From JAPOXR01 sp965214695 (GTDB lineage: Bacteria; Pseudomonadota; Alphaproteobacteria; Rhodobacterales; Rhodobacteraceae), in NCBI GenBank assembly GCA_965214695.1, contig OZ243967.1:1240001-1304000 (forward strand): 64,000 nt of DNA, read 5' to 3'. The notes beneath the pieces were generated by a model, which did no database searches, was not told the DNA's origin, and saw only the letters and a program-made list of their open reading frames with translations. Position numbers and translations under genes: made by a program. Positions 44,807 through 54,614 of this stretch are shown in pieces. Every line of letters starts with the position of its first letter. The first letter of the stretch is position 1.

Positions 44807-45844
44807 TCATGACCTGCCCGTCAGCCCCTCGAGGAAGCTGGCCGTGTTGATGCCGATCTCATCGATCGCGTAGCCGCCCTCCATGACCACCACCGTTGGC
44901 AGCTGCAAACCGGCAATGGCGCCGCCGCAGCGGGCGAAATCACCGGTGTCGAGCTGGAAGAAGCTGATCGGGTCCTTCCGGAACGCATCGACGCCCAGCG
45001 AAACCACCAGCGCCTCGGCGCCGAATTTCCGGATCATGCCGATTGCAGAGCCAAGGGCGAGGCTCCATTCATCGTAGCGGGTGCCCCTGCCCATCGGGAA
45101 ATTGAAATTGGTCCCTTCGCCGGCACCGGTACCGGTCTCGCCGGCATGGCCGGAGAAATAGGGAAATGCGTGCACGGGATCGCCGTGTAGCGATGCAAAC
45201 AGCACGTCCGGCCGGTCATAGAAGATGTCCTGGGTGCCATTGCCATGGTGAAAGTCCATGTCGAGTATGGCCACCCCGGCCGCGCCGTCATCGACAAACA
45301 TCTGTGCGGCAATGGCCGCATTGTTGAGGAAGCAGTAGCCGCCGAACATGTCCTTCATGGCATGGTGGCCGGGCGGGCGACAGAGAGCGAATGCGGCCCG
45401 GGCGCCGGATGAGACAACATGGCGCTGCGCCGCCTGTGCCGAAGCGCAGGATGCCATCGCCGCCGTCCAGGTGCCGGCGGTGATGGAGGTCTCCGCCGCC
45501 AGTGCGTAATAGCCGGCCCGGCCGTCGATACTCACCGGGCAGGTCTGGCCAGGCATCCTGCGGACCGGAAATGTTGACGGGATCAGATCGCCGGCAAACC
45601 CCTCCCGCTGCCAGTCGTGCCAGGCATTCTCGAGAAAGGCCAGGTAGTCGGAATCATGCACCGCCTGCACCGGGCCGGGATCGGGACTCCCGGGTAACAC
45701 CGGGTCGCTGAACCCGCGCCGCTTCAGCCATTCCAGGATGCAGTCGATCCTCGACGGCCGCTCGAACGGCTCGACCAGTTCGCCGCCATGCAACTCTCCC
45801 CGCGGGGCGTGCAAACGGTGTGCATCATCATGGAAAATCTTCAT
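44807..45844 (-). CDS. acetylpolyamine amidohydrolase / histone-deacetylase-family protein
   Basis: 345 residues. Deacetylase motifs: FALCRPPGHHAMKD, IAILDMDFHHGNGTQDIF (zinc ligands D and H) and SLGVDAFRKDP, closing with VVMEGGYAID. It hydrolyses N-acetyl groups, usually from polyamines in bacteria. The start at 45844 lies 23 bases after the stop of the reductive dehalogenase, with GGAGAGG upstream, so the two are probably co-transcribed. What links deacetylation to dehalogenation is not known. Confidence 0.85.
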   Translation of the reverse strand: MKIFHDDAHRLHAPRGELHGGELVEPFERPSRIDCILEWLKRRGFSDPVLPGSPDPGPVQAVHDSDYLAFLENAWHDWQREGFAGDLIPSTFPVRRMPGQTCPVSIDGRAGYYALAAETSITAGTWTAAMASCASAQAAQRHVVSSGARAAFALCRPPGHHAMKDMFGGYCFLNNAAIAAQMFVDDGAAGVAILDMDFHHGNGTQDIFYDRPDVLFASLHGDPVHAFPYFSGHAGETGTGAGEGTNFNFPMGRGTRYDEWSLALGSAIGMIRKFGAEALVVSLGVDAFRKDPISFFQLDTGDFARCGGAIAGLQLPTVVVMEGGYAIDEIGINTASFLEGLTGRS

Positions 45845-45866
45845 CCGATCCAGGCCTCTCCCGCCT

Positions 45867-48800
45867 CTACATCTCGATGCCGATGGTGGCGCCGTCCTCG
45901 CTGGCCCTTGAGCAGCACAGCAGCATCCGCTCCTTTCGCTCTGCACCCGAGAGGACAAAGTCGCGGTGATCGACCTCTCCGGACAGGGTGCGGACGGCGC
46001 AAACGCCACACAGGCCATCCGAGCACTTGGTGTCGACCGGAAACCCGACCCTGGCAAGCGCGTCGACGGCGCTCTCGCCGGCCGCCACCTCCACCACCCG
46101 GCCAGACCGAACCAGTCTCAACCGGAAAGGCGGGCTCGGTCGCGGCGGCAGTTCGGGGGTGGAGAAATACTCCCTTGACATGCCGTCTTCCGGCCAACCC
46201 CGGTCGGCGGCGGCCTCGAACACGGCATCCATGTAGCGGTCGCTGCCGCAGCAATAGAGACGGAAGCCCGGCTTGAACCCGGGAATGATCTCCTCCAGCC
46301 TTGCCCTGCTGCCCTCCTCGGTCAGATGCAGGACCACCCTGCCCGCCCATCCGGCCTCCTGCAACTCCCGGGAAAATCCGAGATGGCTGGCGGATCGGGC
46401 GCTGCAATGGAAGGCAAATTCCCCGTCGATGGCGTGCAGGCGATGCGCCATCGAGACCAGCGGTGTGATGCCGATTCCGCCGCCGAGGAGGATCGAATAC
46501 CTGGCCGTCTCGTCGAGGGGAAAATGGTTTCTCGGGCGGGAAATGAATACCCGTCTCCCGGGCCTGAAGATGCGGTACATGAGATCGGAGCCACCGCGGC
46601 CATGCTTCTCGCGCTGCATTCCGATCACGTATTTCGAACGATCGGCCGGATCGCCCGCCAACGAAAACTGCCGCTCGTATTCCGGGGCAACCACCACGTC
46701 GATATGGGCACCGGCGGTAAATTCCGGAAGCGGCGCCCCGTCGGCATCGACCAGTTCGAACCTGACAACCGTCTCCGACACGTCGTCACGCCTTGCCACC
46801 ACGACCGGAATTACCGGCGCCGGACCCTCATGCCCGGCGGTGGCTGGCACCAGGTCGTCATCATCGCCATCGGCGAGCCGCTGCCGGTATTGGGCTGGCG
46901 TCAGCATCGCCCGGTAGCGCTCGATTCCCCGATCGCGGTCAACCGGCTGTTTCACCGGGAACGGCGCCGGCATGGTATCGGCCGGGTAGACGGCCAGGCT
47001 TTGTTCGTCATGCCTGATCTTCAGCCCGGTATTGAGACCGCGGGCATTGGTCTGCCCCGCCGTGACGTAGCGACCGGTCTCGCGATCAAGCTCGATATCC
47101 CACCACCATTTCTTGACCGGGTTGATCTCGCCCCGCCCCCGGCTGTCGTCAAGCCGGGCAAGAAGCGGCGCCGCCGCCGGCAATTTCATTGCCAGCCACC
47201 GGAACGAACGATCGGCAAACAGCCCCTCCAAATTCCATGGGCAGGTCTTCATGCAGCGTCCGCACATCCCACCGGCCGCATTGGTGAGCCGGTACCTGGT
47301 GCATTTTTCGGCATCGGTCTTCCAGATTTCGTAGCCATTGTACATCAGCTTGGGACCGGCTGTGATGGCGCCGGACGGACATTCCCGGGCACATTTGTTG
47401 CAGGATTGGCAAAATCGCTGCAGGCCGAAATCGATGGGTCGGTCGGTGGCCAGCGGCATCGAGGTGGTCACGACACCGGATTTGAGGCGGGGACCCAGGA
47501 ACGGATTGAGAATGACCTCGCCGATCCGGCTCACCTCGCCAAGCCCCGAAAGCAGCAGCAACGGTGGCTGCAGCACCTCGCTGTCCAGGACCGAGTGCAC
47601 CCTGGCCGAATACCCCAGCCGCCGGATCTGTTCGGCGATCACGCCGCCGATGAGCGAGAATCGCAGATAGGCGCGCATCGACTGGGCAACCGAAATCCAG
47701 TCATCGCCCGATGCCCCCTCCATGGTGTCGAACCCCTGATCGTACAGCATCGATATGGCGTTGTCGTGATAGGGCGTGATTTCGTTGCCGCCGGCATCAT
47801 GCGAATAATAGGTCCAGTCAGGGGCGGCGCAGATGCCGACGGCATCGGTGGCAAGGTAATAGGCGGCCCCCTTCACATTGTCGGCATTGCGCACCGGATC
47901 CGTTGCCGTTTCGGATATCCGGCCTCGTGCCTCGCCGAATTGCAGAAGCAGCAACGCGCCGAGCGCCCGCCTGGCACAACCGCCAATCGGGCTCTTCATG
48001 ACATAATATCCGCCCTTCGCGGCCTCCTGGACCTGGTCGCCGAGATCACCGAACAGCGCACGGGCAAAGAAGTCGGCGCGCTTGGGAAACCGCGGCACAC
48101 GCTGCCGGTCGATGAGCGTCGTCGGCTGATCGGTTCGCCGGATGGTCTCGAACGGGTGCGGGCCCATGCGAAACTCCCGTTTCGAAAACGGGAGTTGCGG
48201 CGCCGCCATCCGCCGGGTGACGGGCGCGCCTGCCAGCGGCAGGTCCGGCTCGATTTCCAGGGTGGTGCTGATTGCCGCCAGGCCGAACCTGTCCTCGACG
48301 AAAGGGTTCACGACCCGGTCTCCGTCGGGGCTGCACAAGCCGGCCGATACCGCCAGGCGGTTGAGATCGATTTCGGAGGTGGTGGCGGTATGCGCCCGGG
48401 CCTCGTGGCCCAGCATCCGGATGTAATTGGCCATGGCCACGGCTGTGTTGGCGGTCAGCAGGGCAGCCCGCTCGGCCTGGACTCCCCTGATCCACTCACC
48501 TCCCGGTTCCGACTCCCGCGGCTCACGGCAATGCTCGACCAGCACCACGATGGCATGCGTGTGGCCAACGAGCGGGCCGAACTCCTTTCTCGACGCGGCC
48601 AGGGTGTCGGCATAGATGGCATCGACACCGGCGGCATAGGTGACCGGCTGACCTGCCTCGAGTTCCTCCCTGATCCCGGCGATCATCGGGTTGCGCCGTG
48701 GTCGATCAAGGACATGTCCGGACTCGAGGGCGGCGATACCGACCATCGAAGCATCAAAATAGTAGCTGGCGGCCTTCAGGTGCCTCGCTCTCTCGGCCGG

Positions 48801-49034
48801 ACATTCGGGAATATCGGCAGGCGGATTGACGATGTCGCCATCCCGCACGGTGTCGAGCATGGCCAGGAACCTTGACATGGCATGGGCCAGCGAGTGGCGG
48901 GGCTGCGATTCGATGTCCAGCGGCCGATCACCTGCCACGCTTCCCGGGTCGGGAGGGAGGTGGCCGCGCCTGAGCCTCTCAAGCGGAAAACGGCCGAGAT
49001 GGAAAGGTCGGTCCCTGTGTGAAATCCTGTCCAA
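45867..49034 (-). CDS. self-sufficient B12-type reductive dehalogenase with fused FMN/2Fe-2S reductase
   Basis: 1055 residues. Residues 1-610 are the catabolic (soluble) reductive-dehalogenase type, with no Tat signal. Two 4Fe-4S clusters: C542/C545/C548/C552 and C578/C591/C594/C598. Y456, K518 and R582 fall exactly 30 positions beyond Tyr426, Lys488 and Arg552 of the Nitratireductor NpRdhA enzyme as I recall them, so the catalytic set looks intact. Residues 735-1055 are a phthalate-dioxygenase-reductase-like module: FMN part, nucleotide GGGIGITPL, and a plant-type 2Fe-2S site C1004/C1009/C1012/C1040. It would reduce aryl halides using NAD(P)H in the cytoplasm. The start is a TTG right after a stop codon, with GAGGTGG upstream. 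Similar to BhbA; halide scope unknown. Confidence 0.92.
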   Translation of the reverse strand: MDRISHRDRPFHLGRFPLERLRRGHLPPDPGSVAGDRPLDIESQPRHSLAHAMSRFLAMLDTVRDGDIVNPPADIPECPAERARHLKAASYYFDASMVGIAALESGHVLDRPRRNPMIAGIREELEAGQPVTYAAGVDAIYADTLAASRKEFGPLVGHTHAIVVLVEHCREPRESEPGGEWIRGVQAERAALLTANTAVAMANYIRMLGHEARAHTATTSEIDLNRLAVSAGLCSPDGDRVVNPFVEDRFGLAAISTTLEIEPDLPLAGAPVTRRMAAPQLPFSKREFRMGPHPFETIRRTDQPTTLIDRQRVPRFPKRADFFARALFGDLGDQVQEAAKGGYYVMKSPIGGCARRALGALLLLQFGEARGRISETATDPVRNADNVKGAAYYLATDAVGICAAPDWTYYSHDAGGNEITPYHDNAISMLYDQGFDTMEGASGDDWISVAQSMRAYLRFSLIGGVIAEQIRRLGYSARVHSVLDSEVLQPPLLLLSGLGEVSRIGEVILNPFLGPRLKSGVVTTSMPLATDRPIDFGLQRFCQSCNKCARECPSGAITAGPKLMYNGYEIWKTDAEKCTRYRLTNAAGGMCGRCMKTCPWNLEGLFADRSFRWLAMKLPAAAPLLARLDDSRGRGEINPVKKWWWDIELDRETGRYVTAGQTNARGLNTGLKIRHDEQSLAVYPADTMPAPFPVKQPVDRDRGIERYRAMLTPAQYRQRLADGDDDDLVPATAGHEGPAPVIPVVVARRDDVSETVVRFELVDADGAPLPEFTAGAHIDVVVAPEYERQFSLAGDPADRSKYVIGMQREKHGRGGSDLMYRIFRPGRRVFISRPRNHFPLDETARYSILLGGGIGITPLVSMAHRLHAIDGEFAFHCSARSASHLGFSRELQEAGWAGRVVLHLTEEGSRARLEEIIPGFKPGFRLYCCGSDRYMDAVFEAAADRGWPEDGMSREYFSTPELPPRPSPPFRLRLVRSGRVVEVAAGESAVDALARVGFPVDTKCSDGLCGVCAVRTLSGEVDHRDFVLSGAERKERMLLCCSRASEDGATIGIEM

Positions 49035-49342
49035 TCACCACCTCGCAACCGGCCGGCCATACCCCGGGCTTCGGTCGGCAAGCCTACCCGCAATCGGGAG
49101 TCACGGCAAATCGCCCGTCCGTTGCGCCCCGGCATGCACCGGGGAGACTGCCGGCCTCGCATTGCCGTGACTTATCTTCGGGAACCCGTTCCGCTACATG
49201 CTATAAATGCAGGCAGGGTCAAGACAGGGCACATGATGCCGGTTGCGGACACATCGAACTGGCCACGATCAGCCGGGGCACGGCAAATGGCGAGGATCGC
49301 CGGGCAGGGCGCTGGCCAGAGGACGGCGGCAGGGCGGCCGGA
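49035..49342. other. divergent intergenic region
   Basis: 308 bases between the dehalogenase and the antiporter. A hairpin CCCCGG-6-CCGGGG lies at 49127-49144. TATAAA at 49202-49207 on the plus strand has no good -35 partner. Nothing else recognised. Confidence 0.35.
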
Positions 49343-51418
49343 ATGAGCGGATTCCTGGTACAGGCCACCATCCTGCTGGCGGCCGCCGTTTTCGCGGTTC
49401 CGCTGTCCAAGCGGCTGGGGCTTGGATCGGTGCTGGGCTATTTGGGCGCCGGAATCGTGGTCGGGCAAGTCAGCGGATTGCTCGGCGCCCCGGATACCGA
49501 GCTGGTGCACTTCGCCGAGTTCGGCGTGGTCATGCTGCTGTTCGTGATCGGGCTGGAAGTCAATCCCGAAACCCTGTGGAAACTTCGGCACAAGCTGCTG
49601 GGGCTCGGTGGATTGCAGGTGGTGCTGACGACAGGTCTCATCGCCGCTGCCGGCACCATGCTTGGCCTGCCGCTGACCACAAGCATTGCCGTCGGCATGG
49701 CGCTGGCCCTGTCATCGACCGCCATGGTTCTGCAGATCCTGTCGGAAAAAGGCCTGACCCAGACCAATGGCGGGCGATCCGGCCTGTCGGTGCTGCTGAC
49801 CCAGGACGTAGCCGTCATTCCCATGCTGGTGATCATTCCATTGCTGATCGCGGGAAGCGGCACCGAACCGGAGCCGGTACAACATGGCGGTGAAGACCCG
49901 GTGCTGGCGCAGGCATTCATCGAAGGCCTGCCCGCCTGGGGAGTCGCAGGGGTCATGCTGGCATCGATTGCCTTCATAATCCTGGTCGGACATTTCCTCG
50001 GCCGCCCGCTGTTCCGCTACATTTCCTCCGCTGGCCTCATGGAGATTTCCACCGCCGCCACGTTGCTGCTTGTGGTCAGTACCGCGCTGCTGATGACGGT
50101 TGTCGGCCTGTCACCCGCCCTTGGCACCTTCCTGGCCGGCGTGGTCCTGGCCAATTCCGAATTCCGCCACGAGATGCAATCGAACATCGAGCCGTTCAAG
50201 GGGCTGCTGCTCGGCCTGTTCTTCATCATGGTCGGGGTCGGGATCAATTTCGTGGTCCTGTTTGACAACCTGTTGACGGTGATCGGGCTCACGCTGGGCA
50301 TGATCGCCCTCAAGGCCGGTGTGCTCATGCTGCTGGCGCATTTGTTTCGCCTGCGTGGCCGCGACCGCTGGCTGTTCACCCTTGGCCTGGCACAGGCTGG
50401 CGAATTCGGATTCGTGCTGCTGATCTTCATGACCCAGACCAATGTCATTTCGGTCGAGCTTGCCGATATCCTGATGCTGGTCGTTGCCATGTCAATGATC
50501 CTGACCCCGGCGCTGTTCATCACCTACGAATACCGGGCAAGGCGGATTGGCGATCCGGTCGACCGGGCCGTCGATTTCGACATCGTCTCGACCGGTCCGG
50601 TCATCATCGCCGGGGTTGGAAGATTCGGCCAGGTGGTCAATGATTTCGCCGCCGGTAACGGCATTCGCACCACGGTTCTCGACAGCGATATCAGGGTCAT
50701 CAACATGATGCGGCGAATCGGGGTCAAGGCCTATCTCGGCGATCCAACCAGGCCGGAATTGCTGGAAGCGGCCGGCATCAGTGAAGCCAAGGTGTTGGTC
50801 ATTGCCATCGACATGGCCGACAAGGCCACGGAGCTGGTCAAATATGCCCGGCGGCGGCGGCCCGACCTGACCATCATCGCCCGGGCGTTTGACCGGATCC
50901 ACGCCTTCGAACTCTACCAGGAAGGAGCGACCCATATCGTCCGCGAGACGCTCGACAGCTCGGTCAGGGCCGGGCGATACGTGCTGCAGAAGCTGGGAAT
51001 TCCCGAGGATGAGGCGCATCAGCGGGCCCGGGCCTATTTCCGGTTCGACCAGAAATCCACCCGTGAACTGGCGCTGGTCTGGGATCCCGATATCCCGATC
51101 GACAAGAACGAGATCTACATCCAGCGCCTGCGGGAGCTGAACATGGAGATGAATCTCGGTCTGATCGAGAATCTGAAGGACGTCTCCGGCCCGGGAAGCG
51201 AAACCATCCGGTTTGGCGAGGATGGCGAGGCCCCCGGGGCCGGCGACGAGACCGTCGAGAACCAAACTGTCGCCCATGACGAAAACAATGCGGCCCCGCA
51301 AGGCGACCAGGAAGAAGACGATGTGGCCCCGCAAGGCGACCAGGACAAAACCGGCGCGGCTCCCGGCCAGGCAGGCTGGCGGCCGCCAGCGCCGAAGCCG
51401 GGAGACTTGGTGGCCTGA
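49343..51418 (+). CDS. CPA2-family cation:proton antiporter, KefB/C-like
   Basis: 691 residues. About twelve membrane helices form the Na+/H+-exchanger-type domain (GLGSVLGYLGAGIVVGQ, GLGPALGTFLAGVVLANSEFRHEM-like region). A TrkA-N Rossmann domain follows with GPVIIAGVGRFGQVV for NAD(H), and a helical tail. It moves K+ or Na+ against protons, and its gate is nucleotide-controlled. The C terminus has short, acidic PQGDQ repeats. ATG 49343 is chosen because it begins at the first membrane helix; an upstream frame adds 108 poor residues. Confidence 0.88.
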   Translation: MSGFLVQATILLAAAVFAVPLSKRLGLGSVLGYLGAGIVVGQVSGLLGAPDTELVHFAEFGVVMLLFVIGLEVNPETLWKLRHKLLGLGGLQVVLTTGLIAAAGTMLGLPLTTSIAVGMALALSSTAMVLQILSEKGLTQTNGGRSGLSVLLTQDVAVIPMLVIIPLLIAGSGTEPEPVQHGGEDPVLAQAFIEGLPAWGVAGVMLASIAFIILVGHFLGRPLFRYISSAGLMEISTAATLLLVVSTALLMTVVGLSPALGTFLAGVVLANSEFRHEMQSNIEPFKGLLLGLFFIMVGVGINFVVLFDNLLTVIGLTLGMIALKAGVLMLLAHLFRLRGRDRWLFTLGLAQAGEFGFVLLIFMTQTNVISVELADILMLVVAMSMILTPALFITYEYRARRIGDPVDRAVDFDIVSTGPVIIAGVGRFGQVVNDFAAGNGIRTTVLDSDIRVINMMRRIGVKAYLGDPTRPELLEAAGISEAKVLVIAIDMADKATELVKYARRRRPDLTIIARAFDRIHAFELYQEGATHIVRETLDSSVRAGRYVLQKLGIPEDEAHQRARAYFRFDQKSTRELALVWDPDIPIDKNEIYIQRLRELNMEMNLGLIENLKDVSGPGSETIRFGEDGEAPGAGDETVENQTVAHDENNAAPQGDQEEDDVAPQGDQDKTGAAPGQAGWRPPAPKPGDLVA

Positions 51419-51527
51419 AGGCGGGTGAGGGGCGCTGCCGGTTGCGACGGCCGCACCGGCGACACCGCCCACCGGGACTTCCAATCGGCCGATATCGGCA
51501 ATGACAAGAACGGCTCGGCGGCGCGGC

Positions 51528-52568
51528 TCACCCCTTCCCGGGCCGGCTCGACACGCTGGCCTCGGCAAATGTCGCCATGCCGGACTGACAGGCCAGTGCG
51601 GCTTTCAGGATCGGTACCGCCAGCGCCGCTCCGGAGGCTTCGCCCAGGCGAAGCTCCAGCGCTACCAGCGGCGTCTTGCCGATCCTCTCGAGCAACAACC
51701 CGTGGCCAGCCTCGGCACTCACATGACCGGCGACGACATGGTCAAGCGCATCGGCGGCTTCCACCTGCAGGGCGGCGGCGGCTGCCGAGCAGATGAAGCC
51801 GTCCAGCATGACCGGAATGCGGCGCGTGCGGGCACGGATGATGGCCCCGGCAATGGCGACCATTTCCCGGCCACCGAGTTTCCGCAGGGTCTCCAGGCCC
51901 TGGCCGGGGACAAATGGCCGGTTGGTCTCCACCGCCTGGCGGACCACCTGCATCTTTCCGGTCAGCGCCTCGCCCTTCACGCCGGTCCCGGCCCCGGTCC
52001 AGTCTTCCGGCGATCCGCCATAGAGGGCCATTGCGACCGCGGCGGCGGCGGTTGAATTGCCTATCCCCATCTCCCCGGGAACCAGGAGGTCGGCATCTTC
52101 ATCGACGGCATCCCAGCCAATGCCGAGCGCGTCGTCGAACTCGGCCCCGGTCATGGCGGGCCCGAGGGCAATATCGGCGGTGGGCGTCTCGAGGTCGATG
52201 GCGCGGACCTCGACGCTGGCGCCAATCTGCCCGGCCAGCTGGTTGATGGCAGCGCCCCCGGACCGGAAATTTTTGACCATCTGGCCGGTCACTTCCTGCG
52301 GGAAAGCTGACACTCCACGATTGGCCACGCCGTGATTGCCGGCAAAGATCACCACCTGCGGCGAGGTGATGCGGGGCGCCGGGTCCTGCCGCCAGGATGC
52401 ATACCAGCTTGCCAGCTGTTCCAGCCGGCCGAGCGAGCCCGCGGGCTTGGTCAACACCGAGTTCCGCGCCTCGGCTTGCCGCCTTGCCCCGGCATCGGCG
52501 GCTGGCAGGGAGGCCAGTGATCTGCGGAGGCCCGAAATTCCGTCGAGGATGTCGGCACGGTCGGTCAT
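51528..52568 (-). CDS. cobT: nicotinate-nucleotide-dimethylbenzimidazole phosphoribosyltransferase
   Basis: 346 residues. It makes alpha-ribazole phosphate for the lower ligand of cobalamin. Visible features: VIFAGNHGVANRGVSAFP, the LVPGEMGIGNSTAAAA active-site loop, and LDGFICSAAA. It is divergent from cobS; together they complete the nucleotide loop of B12, the cofactor of the dehalogenase upstream. No other cob genes are in the window. Confidence 0.93.
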   Translation of the reverse strand: MTDRADILDGISGLRRSLASLPAADAGARRQAEARNSVLTKPAGSLGRLEQLASWYASWRQDPAPRITSPQVVIFAGNHGVANRGVSAFPQEVTGQMVKNFRSGGAAINQLAGQIGASVEVRAIDLETPTADIALGPAMTGAEFDDALGIGWDAVDEDADLLVPGEMGIGNSTAAAAVAMALYGGSPEDWTGAGTGVKGEALTGKMQVVRQAVETNRPFVPGQGLETLRKLGGREMVAIAGAIIRARTRRIPVMLDGFICSAAAAALQVEAADALDHVVAGHVSAEAGHGLLLERIGKTPLVALELRLGEASGAALAVPILKAALACQSGMATFAEASVSSRPGKG

Positions 52569-52791
52569 CCTGCCTGTCCTGCAATGATTCGTCTTCGGAC
52601 AGTGCTAGGGCTGGCCAGCGGCAAAAGAAAGCATTTCCGGGCCCGGGGTCGGCCGAACCATCGGGGCGGTCGGTGACGAACCGGCCTTGCCGGCGCCGGG
52701 GGCTGCCGCGATCCGATCAACCGAATTTCCAGCCGGGCGGAATTGTCCTATACCGCACCTTCCATTCCGGCAGATAACCGGCGGACAACCC

Positions 52792-53562
52792 ATGCAATCC
52801 ATCGATCCCCGACCAGTCCTGCACCGGCTGCTCAGGGATGTGCGCGCCTCGCTTTCCCTGTTGACCTGCCTTCCGACCGATCGCGACAACAGCCTGGCCT
52901 ACGACACCGCATCCGGCTGGTCATGGCCGCTTGTCGGTGCTGCAATCGGCGGGGCCGGCGCCGCCATCGCCCTCCTTGCCGCCATGGCCGGCATGCCCGA
53001 GGCGCTCGCCGCCCTGCTGGCGCTTGCCGCCATGATCATGTTGACCGGCGCCCTGCACGAGGACGGCCTTGCCGACAGCGCCGACGGGCTGATCGGCGGG
53101 ACCACCGCGCAGAAGCGGCTCGACATCATGCAGGACAGCAGGATCGGAACATTCGGCACCGTCGCCCTGCTCCTTGTCCTGGCCGGGCGGCTGATCTGCA
53201 TCCGGGAACTCCTGGTCGCCGGCGAGTTGGCGGGACCGCTGATCGCCGCCGCCGCCATGTCGAGGGCAGCGATGTTCGGCACCATGCATCTCGCCGAGCC
53301 GGCGCGCCCGGGCGGCATGGCGGCGGCTCTGGGCAAACCGACCCGTGCGTCGCTGTCGGCCAGCCTGGCGGTCGGCGCGGCCCTTGCCCTGCTGGCAACC
53401 GGCCTGGCGGCACTGGCGGCAACGGCGCTGGCACTGGCCGTCGGCATGGCGTTCATCGGGATTGCCAGGAGGCGGGTCGGCGGCGTGACCGGCGACATTC
53501 TCGGGTGCACCCAGCAACTGACCGAACTTGCCTTCCTGGTGGCAATGGCAAGCCTGGCATAG
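52792..53562 (+). CDS. cobS: adenosylcobinamide-GDP ribazoletransferase (cobalamin synthase)
   Basis: 256 residues. Membrane protein with five to six helices. The family motif ALHEDGLADSADGLIGGTT carries the acidic residues that bind metal and substrate, and RIGTFGTVALLL is conserved. It joins ribazole phosphate to adenosylcobinamide-GDP at the membrane. It starts 223 bases from cobT, divergently. The ATG at 52792 follows the family's length; an upstream frame adds 35 residues without support. Confidence 0.93.
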   Translation: MQSIDPRPVLHRLLRDVRASLSLLTCLPTDRDNSLAYDTASGWSWPLVGAAIGGAGAAIALLAAMAGMPEALAALLALAAMIMLTGALHEDGLADSADGLIGGTTAQKRLDIMQDSRIGTFGTVALLLVLAGRLICIRELLVAGELAGPLIAAAAMSRAAMFGTMHLAEPARPGGMAAALGKPTRASLSASLAVGAALALLATGLAALAATALALAVGMAFIGIARRRVGGVTGDILGCTQQLTELAFLVAMASLA

Positions 53563-53647
53563 CGCCGGGACTGGCGATCGTAACCGCTCAATTGTGGCCA
53601 GGACGCGGCCTCGACCGATTCACCCTCCCGGGCCGCCCTGGCGATGG

Positions 53648-54160
53648 CTACCGTTCGCGTGCGACCAGGATGCTTTCGATTTTCTCCCCGGTATCCTTTT
53701 CGGGCTGGTTGTTCACGATGGCGACCTCCCTGGTGAGCCGGTCAAATGCCGATTCATAGAGCTGCCGCTCCGAGTAGGACTGCTCTCGCTGTTCGTCGCG
53801 CCGGTGCAGGTCGCGAACCACTTCGGCAATCTGGATGATGTCGCCGGAATTGATCTTCTGCTCGTATTCCTGCGCCCGCCGGGACCACATCAGCTTCCTC
53901 TGGATCGCCTTCCCCTTGAGAATGTCCAGCGCCGTTCCCACCAGCTCCGAGCTGGCCAGGCCCCGCATCCCGATGGCGCGCGCCTTGGATGTGGGCACCC
54001 GCAAGGTCAGCTTGTCCTTCTCGACGAGGATGACAAACATCTCCAACTCGGTGCCGGCAATGGTCTGGGTCTCGATCTCGGTGATCCGTCCTACCCCATG
54101 GGCCGGGTACACCACGTGCTCGCCCACGGAAAAATTGAAAGCCTTGCGTTTCTTGGCCAT
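53648..54160 (-). CDS. carD: CarD-family transcriptional regulator
   Basis: 170 residues. The N-terminal RNA-polymerase-interaction domain reads FNFSVGEHVVYPAHGVGRI; the C-terminal helical domain binds promoter DNA at the bubble (IQRKLMWSRRAQEYEQKI). CarD proteins tune rRNA and stress promoters. AAAGGA lies 9 bases upstream. Downstream of fdxA, as in many alphaproteobacteria. Confidence 0.93.
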   Translation of the reverse strand: MAKKRKAFNFSVGEHVVYPAHGVGRITEIETQTIAGTELEMFVILVEKDKLTLRVPTSKARAIGMRGLASSELVGTALDILKGKAIQRKLMWSRRAQEYEQKINSGDIIQIAEVVRDLHRRDEQREQSYSERQLYESAFDRLTREVAIVNNQPEKDTGEKIESILVARER

Positions 54161-54275
54161 GCGTTCAAATCCTTTCGCGGCTTGACTGCCGCCCGGTCAG
54201 TCGACAGGAGGTCCGGCCAAGGTCATCGCGCCGGCCGGCAACCACCTGCATGTCATCGGGTTCTTCGCCTGTTGG

Positions 54276-54614
54276 TCAGGATCCCAAACCCGGTTTCTCG
54301 GAAAAATACTTCTCGAGCTTGCCGTCCTCGTCCTCGTGGTCCTCGGCATCGGCTGAAGGTTCCCGTTTCTCGAAGATCACCGGCCAGACTTCCGAATATT
54401 TCCGGTTGAACTCGACCCATTGCTCCGTATTCGGCTCGGTGTCGGGAAGGATGGCGTCGACCGGGCATTCGGGTTCGCACACACCGCAATCGATGCATTC
54501 ATCCGGATGAATGACCAGCATGTTTTCGCCCTCGTAGAAGCAGTCTACCGGGCAAACCTCGACGCAGTCGGTGTATTTGCACGCAATGCACTTGTCGGTC
54601 ACTACATAGGTCAT
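54276..54614 (-). CDS. fdxA: seven-iron ferredoxin FdxA
   Basis: 112 residues. The N terminus holds CIACKYTDCVEVCPVDCF and CIDCGVCEPECPVDAI, the ligands of one 3Fe-4S and one 4Fe-4S cluster. A C-terminal acidic tail follows. It is a low-potential electron carrier in the cytoplasm. The small S4 RNA-binding gene often found between helicase and fdxA is not present here; the gap is only 113 bases. Confidence 0.93.
   Translation of the reverse strand: MTYVVTDKCIACKYTDCVEVCPVDCFYEGENMLVIHPDECIDCGVCEPECPVDAILPDTEPNTEQWVEFNRKYSEVWPVIFEKREPSADAEDHEDEDGKLEKYFSEKPGLGS

Noticed and set aside
46326..48875. 849-codon open frame antisense to the dehalogenase
   Set aside because: A shadow created by high GC and the strong codon bias of the real gene; its translation has no domain and the opposite strand has complete cofactor motifs.
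45867..49034. epoxyqueuosine reductase (QueG), which also has B12 and two 4Fe-4S clusters
   Set aside because: Far too long, carries the extra reductase module, and its residue pattern matches the catabolic dehalogenases.
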